Below, piece after piece: positions 1 through 8,764 of a stretch of DNA of 64,000 nucleotides. Every line of letters starts with the position of its first letter. Within the stretch, counting starts at the first letter, position 1. This DNA is from a bacterium (GTDB lineage: Bacteria; Vulcanimicrobiota; Xenobia; Xenobiales; JADMJV01): positions 66,200-130,199 of the forward strand of contig JADMJV010000012.1 of NCBI GenBank assembly GCA_018780265.1. Reading direction: 5' to 3'. A program made the position numbers and the translations under genes. The notes beneath the pieces were generated by a model, which ran no database searches, was not told the DNA's origin, and saw nothing but the letters and a program-made list of their open reading frames with translations.

Positions 1-3000
1 GGCAAAAGCAAGACGGAGCGAGAGGCCATCGCCAAGTCTTTCAAAGACACTTACAAGGTTGATTTGACGCAACGTCTCAAGGAGGATATGGGCGGCGCCG
101 AACTCGATCAGGCCAATGCCCTGATGGAAGGCAACCAATCCAAGGCCGCCGCTGCTAAAATCAAGACCGCCACCGAGGGATTTTGGGGAGCCGACAAGAC
201 GGGCATCAACGACAGCCTGCAAGGCAAATCGGTCGAAGAGCGCAAGGCCATCACGGACGCCTACAAGCAGACTTACGGTAAAGAATTGAACTCGGAGCTC
301 AAGGACCGGCTGAGTGGCAATGACCTGCAGAAATCAGAAGCGTTGCTGCAGCGCGGCAAATTGACCGACGCCGAGCAGTTGAAGTTTGCGTTAGAGGGCG
401 CTGGCACCGACGAGGAGGCCGTCAAGAAGGCCTTGCAGGGCAAGACCAAGGAAGAAGTTGCCCAGATTCGCAAGGACTACGAGGGCCTCACCCAGCGCAA
501 GTTGGACGATGACATCGCCGGTGACATGTCGGGCCGCGAGCACTTTGACGCCAAGATGGCCCTGAGGGGTCGCGCCGAGACGGTCGACGAGGCGGTGGCT
601 CGCGCCAACGAAGTTCACGAATTTGAGCGCAAAGGTGATGGCAACTTTGTCTCGCGAAATCTGGTCGATCTGGTATCCGATAAGGGCGAACTGCTGGACA
701 AAAACACCGATCGCGTCAATGAAAGCAAGAATAAATTTGATCGCCTGGTGGCCGAGGGCCGACTGGATGAAGCCAAGATCGAGAAGAAGCGCCTGCAGGA
801 ACTGACCGGATTTGCCACGGCCGACGTGGAGTCTTATCGCGAAACCAAAGATAGCGCGGCCGACACGGCTGGCACGGTGGCCGCTACGGCGGCCGGTGTG
901 GCTGTTGTAGTGGCTTCGGCTGGCACGGCCACACCCTTGGTAGCCGTGGCGGCAATGGCGGCCGGCGCCGGAGCGGGCGCCCGGGTGGTCACCACCGGAT
1001 TGATCAAGGGCGAGGGCTACGGAGTAGAAGACGCGCTGCTGGATGCAGGCCAGGGAGCCATTGATGGCGGCACTTCCATCATCGGTATGGGCGGAGTAGG
1101 CGCCAGCGCCAAAGTGGCCGTCAAGGCCGGCCAGGAGGGCGCCGAACTGGCCGCCCGCGAGGCCCTGGTGGCGGGGGGAAAAGTGGTCGTCAAAGCCGGC
1201 CAAGAAGGCACCGAACTGGTGGCCAAGCAGGCGCTGCTCAAGAGCGGTCAGGAAGGCGGTGAACTGGCCCTGATCACCACCGGCAAAGCCGTGGCCAACA
1301 AAGCCCAAGAGCGCCTGGTGATTCAGGGCGCAGGCGACATTTTAGAAAAGCAAGGCAGCCAGTTCGTCAAGCAACGGGTGATTCAAGGCGCCAAAGACGG
1401 CGTTAAGGGTGGAGCTATCGGAGCCGGCGCCTCGGAAATGATTCACGACGGCACCTGGGACAACGGTCTGGCCGACGGACTGACGAGGGTAGCCACCTCT
1501 ACGGCCATCGGCGCCGGCGCTGGCGGTCTGGCGGGCGGAGGAATGTCTCACTTTGGGGCTGCCAGAGAGTGGACGGGAGAGGTTGACCTCTATCGCAACA
1601 AGGCCAACTTCAGTCTGCTCGACGATGCCCAGAAGGTGAAGTTTGCCGGTCTGGCCGACAACTACAGCAAGGGGGCGGCCTTCGTAGATGGTGGACCCAC
1701 TCAGAATGTCGACGACCGCCTGATCAAGATGCTGCGCGATGGCACCGTCGACAAGGTTGACGACAGCGGCGCCACCGTGGTGGACAACCTGGCCAGACTG
1801 GATGGTCAACAGATGGCCAAGGGTCTGACCAATCGCGGCGTGATGGACGAGGTGCTGGAGACGGTCACCAAGCCTGGCGTGATCCATCAGGACACCAAGG
1901 GGAGTTGCACGGTCACGACCCTCGAGTATCTGCACGTGAAAAAAGATCCCAGCCACTTCATCAAGACGGTGGGCGACCTGACCAGCGAATCGGGCGAGAC
2001 CACCCTGAAGAACGGTGAGCGGATCATCCGCAACCCAACCGGGCTGAAAGCGGACGGCACCTCGCGCAGCGGCATCGACCGCATTTATCAGTCGACCATG
2101 ATGGACTACGGCGGCGGGGGTCACTACGACAACATTAAAGATGGCCACATTATGGCCAACGGCAAGAGCAGTGGCAGCGGCCTGTATGCCAAGGGCTATA
2201 GTAAAGTCGAAGATGGGGTGCTGGGAGGGCAATGGGAGAACCGGGCCTTTGACAAGGTCAACGGTGGCACGGCCGCTCGAGAAGCCTTTGAAAGTCAGGT
2301 GAACAAGGCCGCTGAAGCAGGCGAGCACGTGCCGATTTCGATGAAGTTTGCCAATAATGCCGAGGACATGCACTCCAATCACATGCTTTCCGTCTACAAG
2401 ACCGACGATGAATTTGTCTACATGCGCAATCCATGGGGCAAGGGGGACAAGGGATCGTTGCTCAACGGTGGACCGACCCGGGAGATGCTTGACAACCAGG
2501 GCAACTTCCGCATGAAGAAGTCGGACTTCTACGACCGCCTGAACGGCTACGACGTGCAGGTCTCGACCAGGTCGACCAAAGTCGATGCGGAGGCGACTCG
2601 CACCAAGATTTTGGATCGCTTTCGTCAGCAGGCCAAAGAATTCTCGGACGATGGCTGGAAGAATAGCACTCCTAAGGATGTCTGGGAAAGATGGACGCCT
2701 GAACAGCAGGAGTTTCATCGCACCAAACTGCATGACAGAGCGGCCAATATCGTCAAGGATTTGGAAGGCGGCGGCGACGTTTACGACGTAGCCGGTAAAT
2801 ACAACCTGTCCGATCACTACGGTTTGGGCGATAAGCAAGGCCGGAGCGAGCAGTTTATCAACCGCACGGAGGGCGGCTCGAACGTCTATGGCAAGTCCAA
2901 GGTGGCTGCTGAACCGCCGCCCATCCCTAAAGAAGGGCCCAGGCCTCAACCTGCGCCCAAGCCGGAGCCGCCGCCCCAGCCTCGTCGATTGACGGAGGTC

Positions 3001-3189
3001 CGCATGCCCACTTCGGCGCACGACGCATATCGGACGCTGGGGTTGTCCCCGGGGGCCAGCAAGGAAGAGGTGGTGCAGGCCTACCGAAAACTTGCGGCGG
3101 CCAACCATCCTGACAAGTTTCCCAATCAGGTGGACCAGGCTACCAAAAATATGCAGGCTATCAACGTGGCCAAAGATCTTTTGCGATAA
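1..3189 (+). CDS. Annexin-like / calpain-like protease / J-domain multidomain protein (5' partial)
   Basis: The frame is open from base 1, so the N-terminus is missing; residue numbers count from the TTG at 64. Residues 1-167 hold two full annexin-like repeats and the end of an earlier one. The last repeat has the GxGTD calcium loop (112-116) with Asp154 about 39 residues later, as in type II annexin sites. Residues 271-306 are hydrophobic and Ala/Gly-rich, and three VKAGQEG-like repeats follow (about 353-398). A papain/calpain-type domain spans about 600-830, with Cys615 (GSCT), His773 (NHMLSV) and Asn789 (RNPWG) as a full triad; NPWG is the calpain signature. A Pro-rich linker (about 955-985) leads to a C-terminal J domain with HPD at 1015-1017. 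Inference: a calcium- or membrane-responsive cysteine protease, perhaps secreted or an effector, that recruits Hsp70. The substrate is unknown. Confidence 0.85.
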   Translation, partial: GKSKTEREAIAKSFKDTYKVDLTQRLKEDMGGAELDQANALMEGNQSKAAAAKIKTATEGFWGADKTGINDSLQGKSVEERKAITDAYKQTYGKELNSELKDRLSGNDLQKSEALLQRGKLTDAEQLKFALEGAGTDEEAVKKALQGKTKEEVAQIRKDYEGLTQRKLDDDIAGDMSGREHFDAKMALRGRAETVDEAVARANEVHEFERKGDGNFVSRNLVDLVSDKGELLDKNTDRVNESKNKFDRLVAEGRLDEAKIEKKRLQELTGFATADVESYRETKDSAADTAGTVAATAAGVAVVVASAGTATPLVAVAAMAAGAGAGARVVTTGLIKGEGYGVEDALLDAGQGAIDGGTSIIGMGGVGASAKVAVKAGQEGAELAAREALVAGGKVVVKAGQEGTELVAKQALLKSGQEGGELALITTGKAVANKAQERLVIQGAGDILEKQGSQFVKQRVIQGAKDGVKGGAIGAGASEMIHDGTWDNGLADGLTRVATSTAIGAGAGGLAGGGMSHFGAAREWTGEVDLYRNKANFSLLDDAQKVKFAGLADNYSKGAAFVDGGPTQNVDDRLIKMLRDGTVDKVDDSGATVVDNLARLDGQQMAKGLTNRGVMDEVLETVTKPGVIHQDTKGSCTVTTLEYLHVKKDPSHFIKTVGDLTSESGETTLKNGERIIRNPTGLKADGTSRSGIDRIYQSTMMDYGGGGHYDNIKDGHIMANGKSSGSGLYAKGYSKVEDGVLGGQWENRAFDKVNGGTAAREAFESQVNKAAEAGEHVPISMKFANNAEDMHSNHMLSVYKTDDEFVYMRNPWGKGDKGSLLNGGPTREMLDNQGNFRMKKSDFYDRLNGYDVQVSTRSTKVDAEATRTKILDRFRQQAKEFSDDGWKNSTPKDVWERWTPEQQEFHRTKLHDRAANIVKDLEGGGDVYDVAGKYNLSDHYGLGDKQGRSEQFINRTEGGSNVYGKSKVAAEPPPIPKEGPRPQPAPKPEPPPQPRRLTEVRMPTSAHDAYRTLGLSPGASKEEVVQAYRKLAAANHPDKFPNQVDQATKNMQAINVAKDLLR

Positions 3190-3222
3190 GGAACTTTGGC
3201 GAAGGTGTGGAAGTAACCTAAG

Positions 3223-3741
3223 ATGATCCCTCTCAACGTGCAACTACCCGCCGTGAGCCCGCAATTGCGAGTTCAGTTCGGCGTTCAACCGGCCGCCGGT
3301 CCAGACAAAGAGATAGCCCCTCAAGACGGGGTGTCTTTCAGCCAGCCATCCTCTGTGAGTGGAGAAGCACCAACCCTGCCGGTCGGGGACCATCCCGGGA
3401 ATCTGGGGCAGACGGGTCTGTCGACGGCGCTGCAGTCACTCCCCCCGGAGGGAACGGCCGCCAAACTTTTGGAAAGTGCTCGGAGGACCCCCATGACGGA
3501 GGCGCAACGGGATGCATGCATTGCTGACTTGGAGACCTTGAATATGGCGGGATACCTCAAGTCTATGGATCCAGAGACTCTCGAGTACAGCAGTTGTAGC
3601 CCCACTCAGGCCCTGCAGTGCCTGGCGAATGGCGACGAAGTTTACTACCGGGGCGGCAAACAAGGTCCCTTGACGAGCATAGCGGGTCTACAGACGTTGG
3701 CCGATTTGGCCCGCCAGGCCCAAATGGGTCGCGTGGGTTGA
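3223..3741 (+). CDS. Uncharacterised small protein with shared N-terminal PxDxV segment
   Basis: A 172-residue protein starting at ATG, 33 bases after the calpain-like gene and probably co-transcribed with it. GGAAG upstream is a weak ribosome site. Residues 1-75 are rich in Pro, Gln and Ser and look disordered. They carry PQDGVSFS at 33-40, which matches the position of similar motifs in the proteins at 19287 and 23117. The second half (about 80-172) looks globular, with two nearby Cys (SSCSPTQALQC). No signal peptide or membrane segment is seen. I do not recognise the family. Its position suggests a partner of the large upstream protein. Confidence 0.7.
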   Translation: MIPLNVQLPAVSPQLRVQFGVQPAAGPDKEIAPQDGVSFSQPSSVSGEAPTLPVGDHPGNLGQTGLSTALQSLPPEGTAAKLLESARRTPMTEAQRDACIADLETLNMAGYLKSMDPETLEYSSCSPTQALQCLANGDEVYYRGGKQGPLTSIAGLQTLADLARQAQMGRVG

Positions 3742-3742
3742 T

Positions 3743-4096
3743 TTACTGGCGCTGGCGGGTGTCGTAGCAAACGGCTTTGCGGTCAGTGAAAAAGGCTCGG
3801 AAGGTATCGAAGGTAATGCTTTCCATGCCGTCTTCTTCCACGCGGCGTTCGGGGTCGGCCAACACCGTACCCACCGGCTTCTCCTCGGCCCGATAGGGAT
3901 TATAGAAGAGGACGCGGTTGTCGGGAGTTAATTCGTGAATGATTAACTGGTGTTGGGGCATTTCTTCATCCCAGTGCAGAATCAAGAGTAACTCCTGGCG
4001 GCCGGCTTTGAGCAATTGAAGCACCTGCGGCGGAGTGAGCGGAGTGAGTCCATGGCCAAAGAGCTTCTCGAACATGGGCTTGATATCGTCAGCCAT
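3743..4096 (-). CDS. Small protein resembling the His/Asn half of a papain-like fold
   Basis: A 117-residue product from the ATG at 4096, which overlaps the stop of the upstream minus-strand gene by 8 bases (translational coupling). A start further upstream at 4132 is possible but would lie deep in that gene. Residues 30-70 read as a strand ending in His49 (HQLII), a turn, then VLFYNP with Asn66-Pro67. This is the order of the His and Asn lobes in calpain/C39-like proteases, including the neighbour at 1-3189. No Cys lies where a nucleophile would be expected; the only Cys is near the C-terminus. Inference: a half-domain or inactive relative. The family is otherwise unknown. Confidence 0.65.
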   Translation of the reverse strand: MADDIKPMFEKLFGHGLTPLTPPQVLQLLKAGRQELLLILHWDEEMPQHQLIIHELTPDNRVLFYNPYRAEEKPVGTVLADPERRVEEDGMESITFDTFRAFFTDRKAVCYDTRQRQ

Positions 4097-5297
4097 CACC
4101 AGTCTCCAGTTTCTGAATTTGGGCCAATCCATCTTCGATCAGGGTGCATCCCATTTCGAGTCGACTGGCCTGTCCGGCTCGCTCTACACCGGAAAGGATA
4201 TCCAGACCTCCTTGCAATTTGCCGAGTGCCTCCACAAAGGCCACTTCGCTGGGGTGTTGGGCCGTCTGGATGCGTGACTGTTTGCGACTTTCCAGCAGCG
4301 TGGACGCAAAGTGGGCCAGGCTCTCTTGGAATCGCTCGGTGGTTAATGTGCCGGCCTCAAATTCCTGACACAGGCTGCGCACACGACTGACGGGCGCATG
4401 TGGCTGAGCCTCGCGCGGAACCAGGCAATCCAGATCTACTAGAATGGGCGGCAGGATTTGCGACCACCCCTTGAGTCGCTTGCCCTGGGTGAGAGCTGAG
4501 CGTAGTTGTTGACTGGCCTCCCGATAGTCGGCGACCAGGTCGGCCACCTCGGGTTGGTCGCCCAATCGAATCGCCACATCGTCTACGTCGGCATCCAATC
4601 CGTCCAGGCTGTCCAACACGGGGGCATGGTCTTGGGTTTCATGCTCGCACAGCTCAAGCAGAAGGATCCAGGAGTTCCAGCGGTCCGATTGAGTGGGCGC
4701 GGCCAGGGCGGAGTCGGCCTGCTGGCGAGCGTGCTCCTCGCTGAGGTTTTGCCACAGCCGGGTCAACTGTTGGCGGGCCACCTGGCCCGAAGGATATTGG
4801 CGGGAGAGCAGTCCCAGGCCCAAGTTTTCGATCCAAAGGCGCAGCTTCTCGTAGTCTTCCCCGTGGATGCCATTCTCATCTGCCCAGTCTTCCAAGGCCT
4901 TCAGGTCGGCGAAGATGGCCGAGCCGACGCGTCCCATTTGATCGGGGTCTGATTCCAGTTGGGTCACCTGCAGCAGCACAGAGTTGAGGCAGGCCAGAGG
5001 GGTGGGCCCAAGCTGTTGCAGATACTCTTCGCGCAGCAGGTGACCCTCTTGATGGAGTGCCGAAAGTTGCTCTCGCCCCTCCTTCCAATTCTGAGCCAGT
5101 TGAGGCGGCGTCAGGCCCTGCAAGTCGTCGATCAGGGGCTGAACGGATTCGATCCAGTCGGCCTGGGCCTGTTGCATCCATAGAGTCAGACTCTCCTGAA
5201 AAGTATTGCGCCAGAGGTTGATTTCGTTGGCCAGGGAGTCGAGTTGGCCCAAGGCCGCCAGATGTTCCCAGTGTGGGTTGTGATTGCCTGAATTCAC
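4089..5297 (-). CDS. Uncharacterised helical protein
   Basis: A 402-residue protein, rich in Leu, Gln and Glu and predicted almost wholly alpha-helical, with no signal peptide or membrane segment. The start is GTG at 5297, preceded by AGAGG. It is the first gene of a two-gene minus-strand operon whose second gene (3743-4096) overlaps its stop. It is divergent from the pilin gene at 5400. Heptad-like runs of Leu and Gln suggest a scaffold or helical-bundle role, but no family is recognised. Confidence 0.7.
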   Translation of the reverse strand: MNSGNHNPHWEHLAALGQLDSLANEINLWRNTFQESLTLWMQQAQADWIESVQPLIDDLQGLTPPQLAQNWKEGREQLSALHQEGHLLREEYLQQLGPTPLACLNSVLLQVTQLESDPDQMGRVGSAIFADLKALEDWADENGIHGEDYEKLRLWIENLGLGLLSRQYPSGQVARQQLTRLWQNLSEEHARQQADSALAAPTQSDRWNSWILLLELCEHETQDHAPVLDSLDGLDADVDDVAIRLGDQPEVADLVADYREASQQLRSALTQGKRLKGWSQILPPILVDLDCLVPREAQPHAPVSRVRSLCQEFEAGTLTTERFQESLAHFASTLLESRKQSRIQTAQHPSEVAFVEALGKLQGGLDILSGVERAGQASRLEMGCTLIEDGLAQIQKLETGDG

Positions 5298-5363
5298 TAC
5301 CTCTGCCCGATTTGCCGTGGCCGGCCGAAATCCCTTATCGGGGCTTTCGGAGTGTTTCTCCAG

Positions 5364-5399
5364 ATGAAGTTTAGCCTTCCTTGTGGTATACTCAGGGGT
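5364..5399 (+). promoter_or_regulatory. Predicted leaderless promoter for the pilin gene
   Basis: TATACT at 5387-5392 is preceded by TGG (extended -10) and sits 7 bases before the ATG at 5400. ATGAAG lies 17 bases upstream as a weak -35. Transcription would start at or next to the start codon. The AGGGG beside the ATG is too close to be a normal ribosome site. Confidence 0.5.
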
Positions 5400-5846
5400 A
5401 TGTTTGGGGCGAGGGCGTTCACGCTATCTGAAGTTTTGGTATCGGTAGCCGTCTCCGGGCTGATTCTAGTTTCCCTGATAGGACTATTTCTGGTCAACGG
5501 CGTGACCGGTGTTTTCGGTCTCAACCGGGCCCGGGCAACCCAGTTGGCCGAACTGGAACTGACCCGCCGCAAACTGAGCGGCTACACCGCGGTAGAGGGA
5601 CTGATCGGCGCGCCTCCTGCCCCATGGCAATTGACGGAAGGCGCGTTGCTGTTCACCCATGCCGTTCATGCCGAAAGGCTGTCCACAGTGCCGGGCACCC
5701 CCGAATATTCACTACTGCGAGTCAGTGTGACGGTAGATTGGAAGGAACGGCGCAATCAGGAAATTCACGGGTCCAAGGTCGGTGCCGCTGAGGCTAACGG
5801 GCAGCTGAAACTGGATTCTGTGGTGGCGCCGGAGTCGCTCTACTGA
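5400..5846 (+). CDS. Type IV pilin-like minor prepilin
   Basis: A 148-residue protein with a class III signal: a short leader MFGARA, then FTLSEVLVSVAVSGLIL. Glu5 of the mature chain is present, and Ala replaces the usual Gly at -1. One N-terminal hydrophobic helix is followed by a globular domain of about 110 residues. The start at 5400 gives a normal leader length, whereas a longer frame from 5352 would bury the cleavage site. It overlaps the next gene by one base (TGATG). Likely a minor pilin or pseudopilin processed by the prepilin peptidase at 51485. Confidence 0.85.
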   Translation: MFGARAFTLSEVLVSVAVSGLILVSLIGLFLVNGVTGVFGLNRARATQLAELELTRRKLSGYTAVEGLIGAPPAPWQLTEGALLFTHAVHAERLSTVPGTPEYSLLRVSVTVDWKERRNQEIHGSKVGAAEANGQLKLDSVVAPESLY

Positions 5847-7723
5847 TGCGGTCCAAAGGCATGGTGCTGATCACCTTATTGGTCATTGTAGCCTTTGTGG
5901 CCATGCTGGCTGGCGCCATGCTGAGCATCAACAAGCAGTGGCTGATTCAGGTCGGCTGGCAAAGGGACCGGATGCAGGCTCTCGAGCAAGCCCGCGGGGG
6001 GCTGAACCACCTGATACACCGATTGACCTACGACAGTTCCTTCGGTGGCCCTATCTCGGTCAATCGGGACCGCTGCGCTTACTCGGCCACCTTTGACAGC
6101 TCCGCCAGCAATTACAGCGTAAACAACCTGGCCAATGCCGGCCAGGCGCCGAATCCCAATTTCCGTGGTGATCCAGTGGCACCGCAATGTGCAGACCTGG
6201 TGGTGATCGGCCGGGCCGGCTCGTCAGCGGTGCGTTGCCACGCAGTGGTGCGGCGAGGGGTTGGATTCAACCGGGCGGCTGGCTCGGTCGGTCAGATCGT
6301 CGTGGTGGGCAACGCCACAGTGGATGGAATCGACAATCCGGCCGTGCCCACACCCAACCATGTGGAGGGCGGGCTCTTCAGCAAGTTTGCCGCGACAGGC
6401 GGCCAAAATGCCATCCATTGGGACGACCTGGGCGGCTCGGCCAGCTTTACCCTGGGCCCCAGCAGCCGCCTGCTGGCAGTACCGCCCGCCGACGCTTCCT
6501 CCCAGGCATTCTCGGCCAGTCTGACCGGCGCCCTGCCGGGGCCGTCGTTGGACCAGAACGCCAACGGCCAGATCCCCCAATACGACGTGGGTGACATGGT
6601 CAGCAATGGAGCCACCCGGCCGCAGCCCGACGGACTCATCCCCAGCGTCGGCGGTTCGGCCCTGACCGCTCCCGGCATCAACGATGAGCGCTACGTTGAT
6701 GGAGATCTGACCATCAACGGCGACGTGGTGCTGACCGACGGCACCCTCATGGTGCACGGCAATCTGACGGTGAACGGCGGCGTCAAGGGCAAGGGAGCGA
6801 TTTATGTGGATGGGAACGTCACGGTGCTGGGCGGCAATAGCTCGGTGCTCAGCAATCAGCCCAGCGGAGCGGCGCTCTTCTCCTCGGGAGATGTCCGACT
6901 TCAGGGCCTGGACGCTCGCGGATACTTAGACTCGCTCTCCAACACCTACCCCGCCGTCCACGACAACATGGTGGCGTTCAACACCACGCTTTCGCAAATG
7001 TCCGCCGGGGCCAACGCTAACAATTTCGGGAGCATCTATGGGCTGACCAATCAGCTCGTGCGCCAGTATTGGATGATGACACCTCCGGCCGGTCGACCCA
7101 CCACCGGTTACTGGGTGAATTCGATCCGGGCTCCTAACGGCAACTTTCCTGATGGCAGCAGCGACGGCGACGTTCCGGGGGTCATCAATGCCGTACGGGC
7201 CAGCCTCGGCCCGGCCTACGCCAGCGACGCCAGCGCCCAACGCGTGGTGAAAGCCCTGGAAGAAGTGCACTACCAGTTCCGTAGGAACTGGGATGGGTGC
7301 AACGGCAATCTGACCATCGTGGACAACCAGATCCTCGGCGTGCCCGATTTCGCCGCCTACCAGTCCACTTCGCGGCTCCACTACCCGGCCTTTGACGACG
7401 CCGTTCTGCCCCTGGCCAGCCGCACCCTTGACAGCCAGCAGGCCGACCCCGGTTTCAATGCTGCTCAGGCCTGCGCGGGCGCCAGCGCCTGGTTTCAAAA
7501 CAATCCTCTCGATCTGAGCTGGATCGGCAAGTCCTACTTTCAAGGAGTGGTATACGCTCAGGGAAATCTGGTGGTAGACACCCAGTTCCACGTGCTGGGC
7601 GGGCTGGCCTCGCAGGGTAACGTCACCCTGTCCAATGGCGCCAATCTCCTCTTCGTCGAGGAATACATGAAGCTCGGAGGCTCTTTCGGTCCGGTCAGCG
7701 TGGTCTACTATGAAGAACTGTAG
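5846..7723 (+). CDS. PilX/GspK-like pilus assembly protein with large extracellular domain
   Basis: 625 residues. The N-terminus MRSKG-MVLITLLVIVAFVAML resembles PilX/GspK leaders, with Gly at -1 and a hydrophobic helix but no Glu5. The region around 285-335 has repeated short strands of the VDGDLTINGDV and VHGNLTVNGG type, like the right-handed beta-helix of polymer-forming or bactofilin-like proteins; a similar stretch recurs near the C-terminus (VVYAQGNLVVDTQ). It sits between two prepilin genes with overlaps at both ends, so it is probably the large minor component of a pilus tip or secretion pseudopilus. Confidence 0.75.
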   Translation: MRSKGMVLITLLVIVAFVAMLAGAMLSINKQWLIQVGWQRDRMQALEQARGGLNHLIHRLTYDSSFGGPISVNRDRCAYSATFDSSASNYSVNNLANAGQAPNPNFRGDPVAPQCADLVVIGRAGSSAVRCHAVVRRGVGFNRAAGSVGQIVVVGNATVDGIDNPAVPTPNHVEGGLFSKFAATGGQNAIHWDDLGGSASFTLGPSSRLLAVPPADASSQAFSASLTGALPGPSLDQNANGQIPQYDVGDMVSNGATRPQPDGLIPSVGGSALTAPGINDERYVDGDLTINGDVVLTDGTLMVHGNLTVNGGVKGKGAIYVDGNVTVLGGNSSVLSNQPSGAALFSSGDVRLQGLDARGYLDSLSNTYPAVHDNMVAFNTTLSQMSAGANANNFGSIYGLTNQLVRQYWMMTPPAGRPTTGYWVNSIRAPNGNFPDGSSDGDVPGVINAVRASLGPAYASDASAQRVVKALEEVHYQFRRNWDGCNGNLTIVDNQILGVPDFAAYQSTSRLHYPAFDDAVLPLASRTLDSQQADPGFNAAQACAGASAWFQNNPLDLSWIGKSYFQGVVYAQGNLVVDTQFHVLGGLASQGNVTLSNGANLLFVEEYMKLGGSFGPVSVVYYEEL

Positions 7724-8321
7724 GGCCTTCACCCTGGTAGAGGCCTTGTTGACGCTGAGTGTATACTTGCTGATTTTGACCTTTGTGGGCGCCCTGGTCA
7801 GCTTTGGCGTGCGCACTTTTCTACGGCAGAATTCCCAGTCGGACTCGCAGCGCGAGTTGCTCATCAAGATCGGCAACCTGTGTGACAAACTTCGTCTCAG
7901 CGCCGCACCCAGCGCCAGCCTGTGCTATCCCACCGGTGCGGATGACCTGCACTTTTCTTTCGCCTTGCCCCTGGATACCCACGGCCAGGTGGTTCGCGAC
8001 CCCGCCGGCCAGCCCATCTATCAGTGTTACTGGATAATGTACCGCCGCAGCTCCGGTTCGGATCTGTTCCAGACTCGCTGGCCGGTAGCTACCCCCTCAA
8101 TAGACCCCCCGCCCCCGCTCACCGCCCTGCAGGTCCAGGCCGCCGTGACTGCCCAGCCCGGCCTCAAGGTGCTGGGGGAAGTCAAGTCCTTTCACGCCTT
8201 GGACCTCAACTCCACCACCGTGCTGGCCATTCCCCAATCGGCCTTTCGGTTGTGCCTAAAATTGACTCCGCCTTCTGCCCCCGTACTGGACTACACTGTC
8301 TGCGCCCGCTTCATGCGCTAA
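7710..8321 (+). CDS. Type IV pilin-like minor prepilin
   Basis: A 203-residue protein with leader MKNCRA and mature start FTLVEALLTLSVYLLIL (Glu5 present, Ala at -1 as in the pilin at 5400), typical of PilW/GspJ-like proteins. It overlaps the preceding PilX-like gene by 14 bases, which supports one operon of three pilus genes. The C-terminal region has several Cys that could form disulfides outside the cell. The exact minor-pilin class cannot be assigned. Confidence 0.82.
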   Translation: MKNCRAFTLVEALLTLSVYLLILTFVGALVSFGVRTFLRQNSQSDSQRELLIKIGNLCDKLRLSAAPSASLCYPTGADDLHFSFALPLDTHGQVVRDPAGQPIYQCYWIMYRRSSGSDLFQTRWPVATPSIDPPPPLTALQVQAAVTAQPGLKVLGEVKSFHALDLNSTTVLAIPQSAFRLCLKLTPPSAPVLDYTVCARFMR

Positions 8322-8392
8322 CTTGAAGCGCCGGAGGGACTTGCCTTCAGGGGCTTACCGATGGAAAGGGGTGACCGGCTGGGTCTGAACCC

Positions 8393-8764
8393 TTACCGGG
8401 TGGAGTGCCCGGGAGTGTGGCAAAGTGTGCCCCAAGCGCAGCTTAGCTCGTTCGCCTGCATAACCTGGTTGGCGCCTTTGCTGGCGATGGAGGCCGTGGG
8501 ACTGTCCTCGCTCATCTGGTAGACGCCGTGGCTGCTGCCGTCTAAAGCGAGGCGTTCGAGCATGGTCAGGCTGATGGTTGGATCTTCGATCAGGCCTTTT
8601 AGTGTCTTCAAGGCATTCGTGCGGCCCTGGACAGGGGACGAGGCGATGTAATAGGTCTCGCCCTCTGCGCTCCCTTGTTGGGTGCCAGTGCTGGCGTTTC
8701 CAGTGGGGGGCAGGTATACTGGCAGGATGCGATACGGCCTCTTTTGCTTGCTTCTCCTGACCAC
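8393..8764 (-). CDS. Possible small protein, convergent with the pilin operon
   Basis: A frame of good coding character (high GC at third positions) runs to the stop at 8393. It contains a plausible soluble segment around GETYYIASSPVQGRT and SHGVYQMSED. No ATG opens it. GTG at 8764 is the best start, but it lies inside the divergent TraB-type gene, so the 5' end is doubtful. No family is recognised. It may be the real end of a small gene or a remnant. It fills most of the interval 8322-8726, which otherwise holds only the promoter at 8691. Confidence 0.35.
   Translation of the reverse strand: MVRRSKQKRPYRILPVYLPPTGNASTGTQQGSAEGETYYIASSPVQGRTNALKTLKGLIEDPTISLTMLERLALDGSSHGVYQMSEDSPTASIASKGANQVMQANELSCAWGTLCHTPGHSTR
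8691..8726 (+). promoter_or_regulatory. Predicted leaderless promoter for the TraB-type gene
   Basis: TATACT at 8715-8720 lies 6 bases before the ATG at 8727. A weak -35 (CTGGCG) is 18 bases upstream. The geometry is the same as at 5387, 24181, 25759 and 38193. Confidence 0.45.

Noticed and set aside
1342..3243. Long minus-strand frame of 633 codons opposite the calpain-like gene
   Set aside because: It lies wholly opposite a gene with clear domains, is rich in His, Arg and Val, and has no ribosome site or motif. Such shadow frames are common at this GC content.
8350..8410. Possible c-di-GMP-I riboswitch (a gcttaccgatgg piece)
   Set aside because: Only the 3' phrase resembles the aptamer; the central GCAAA and AAACC parts are missing, and no gene follows on the plus strand at a suitable distance.
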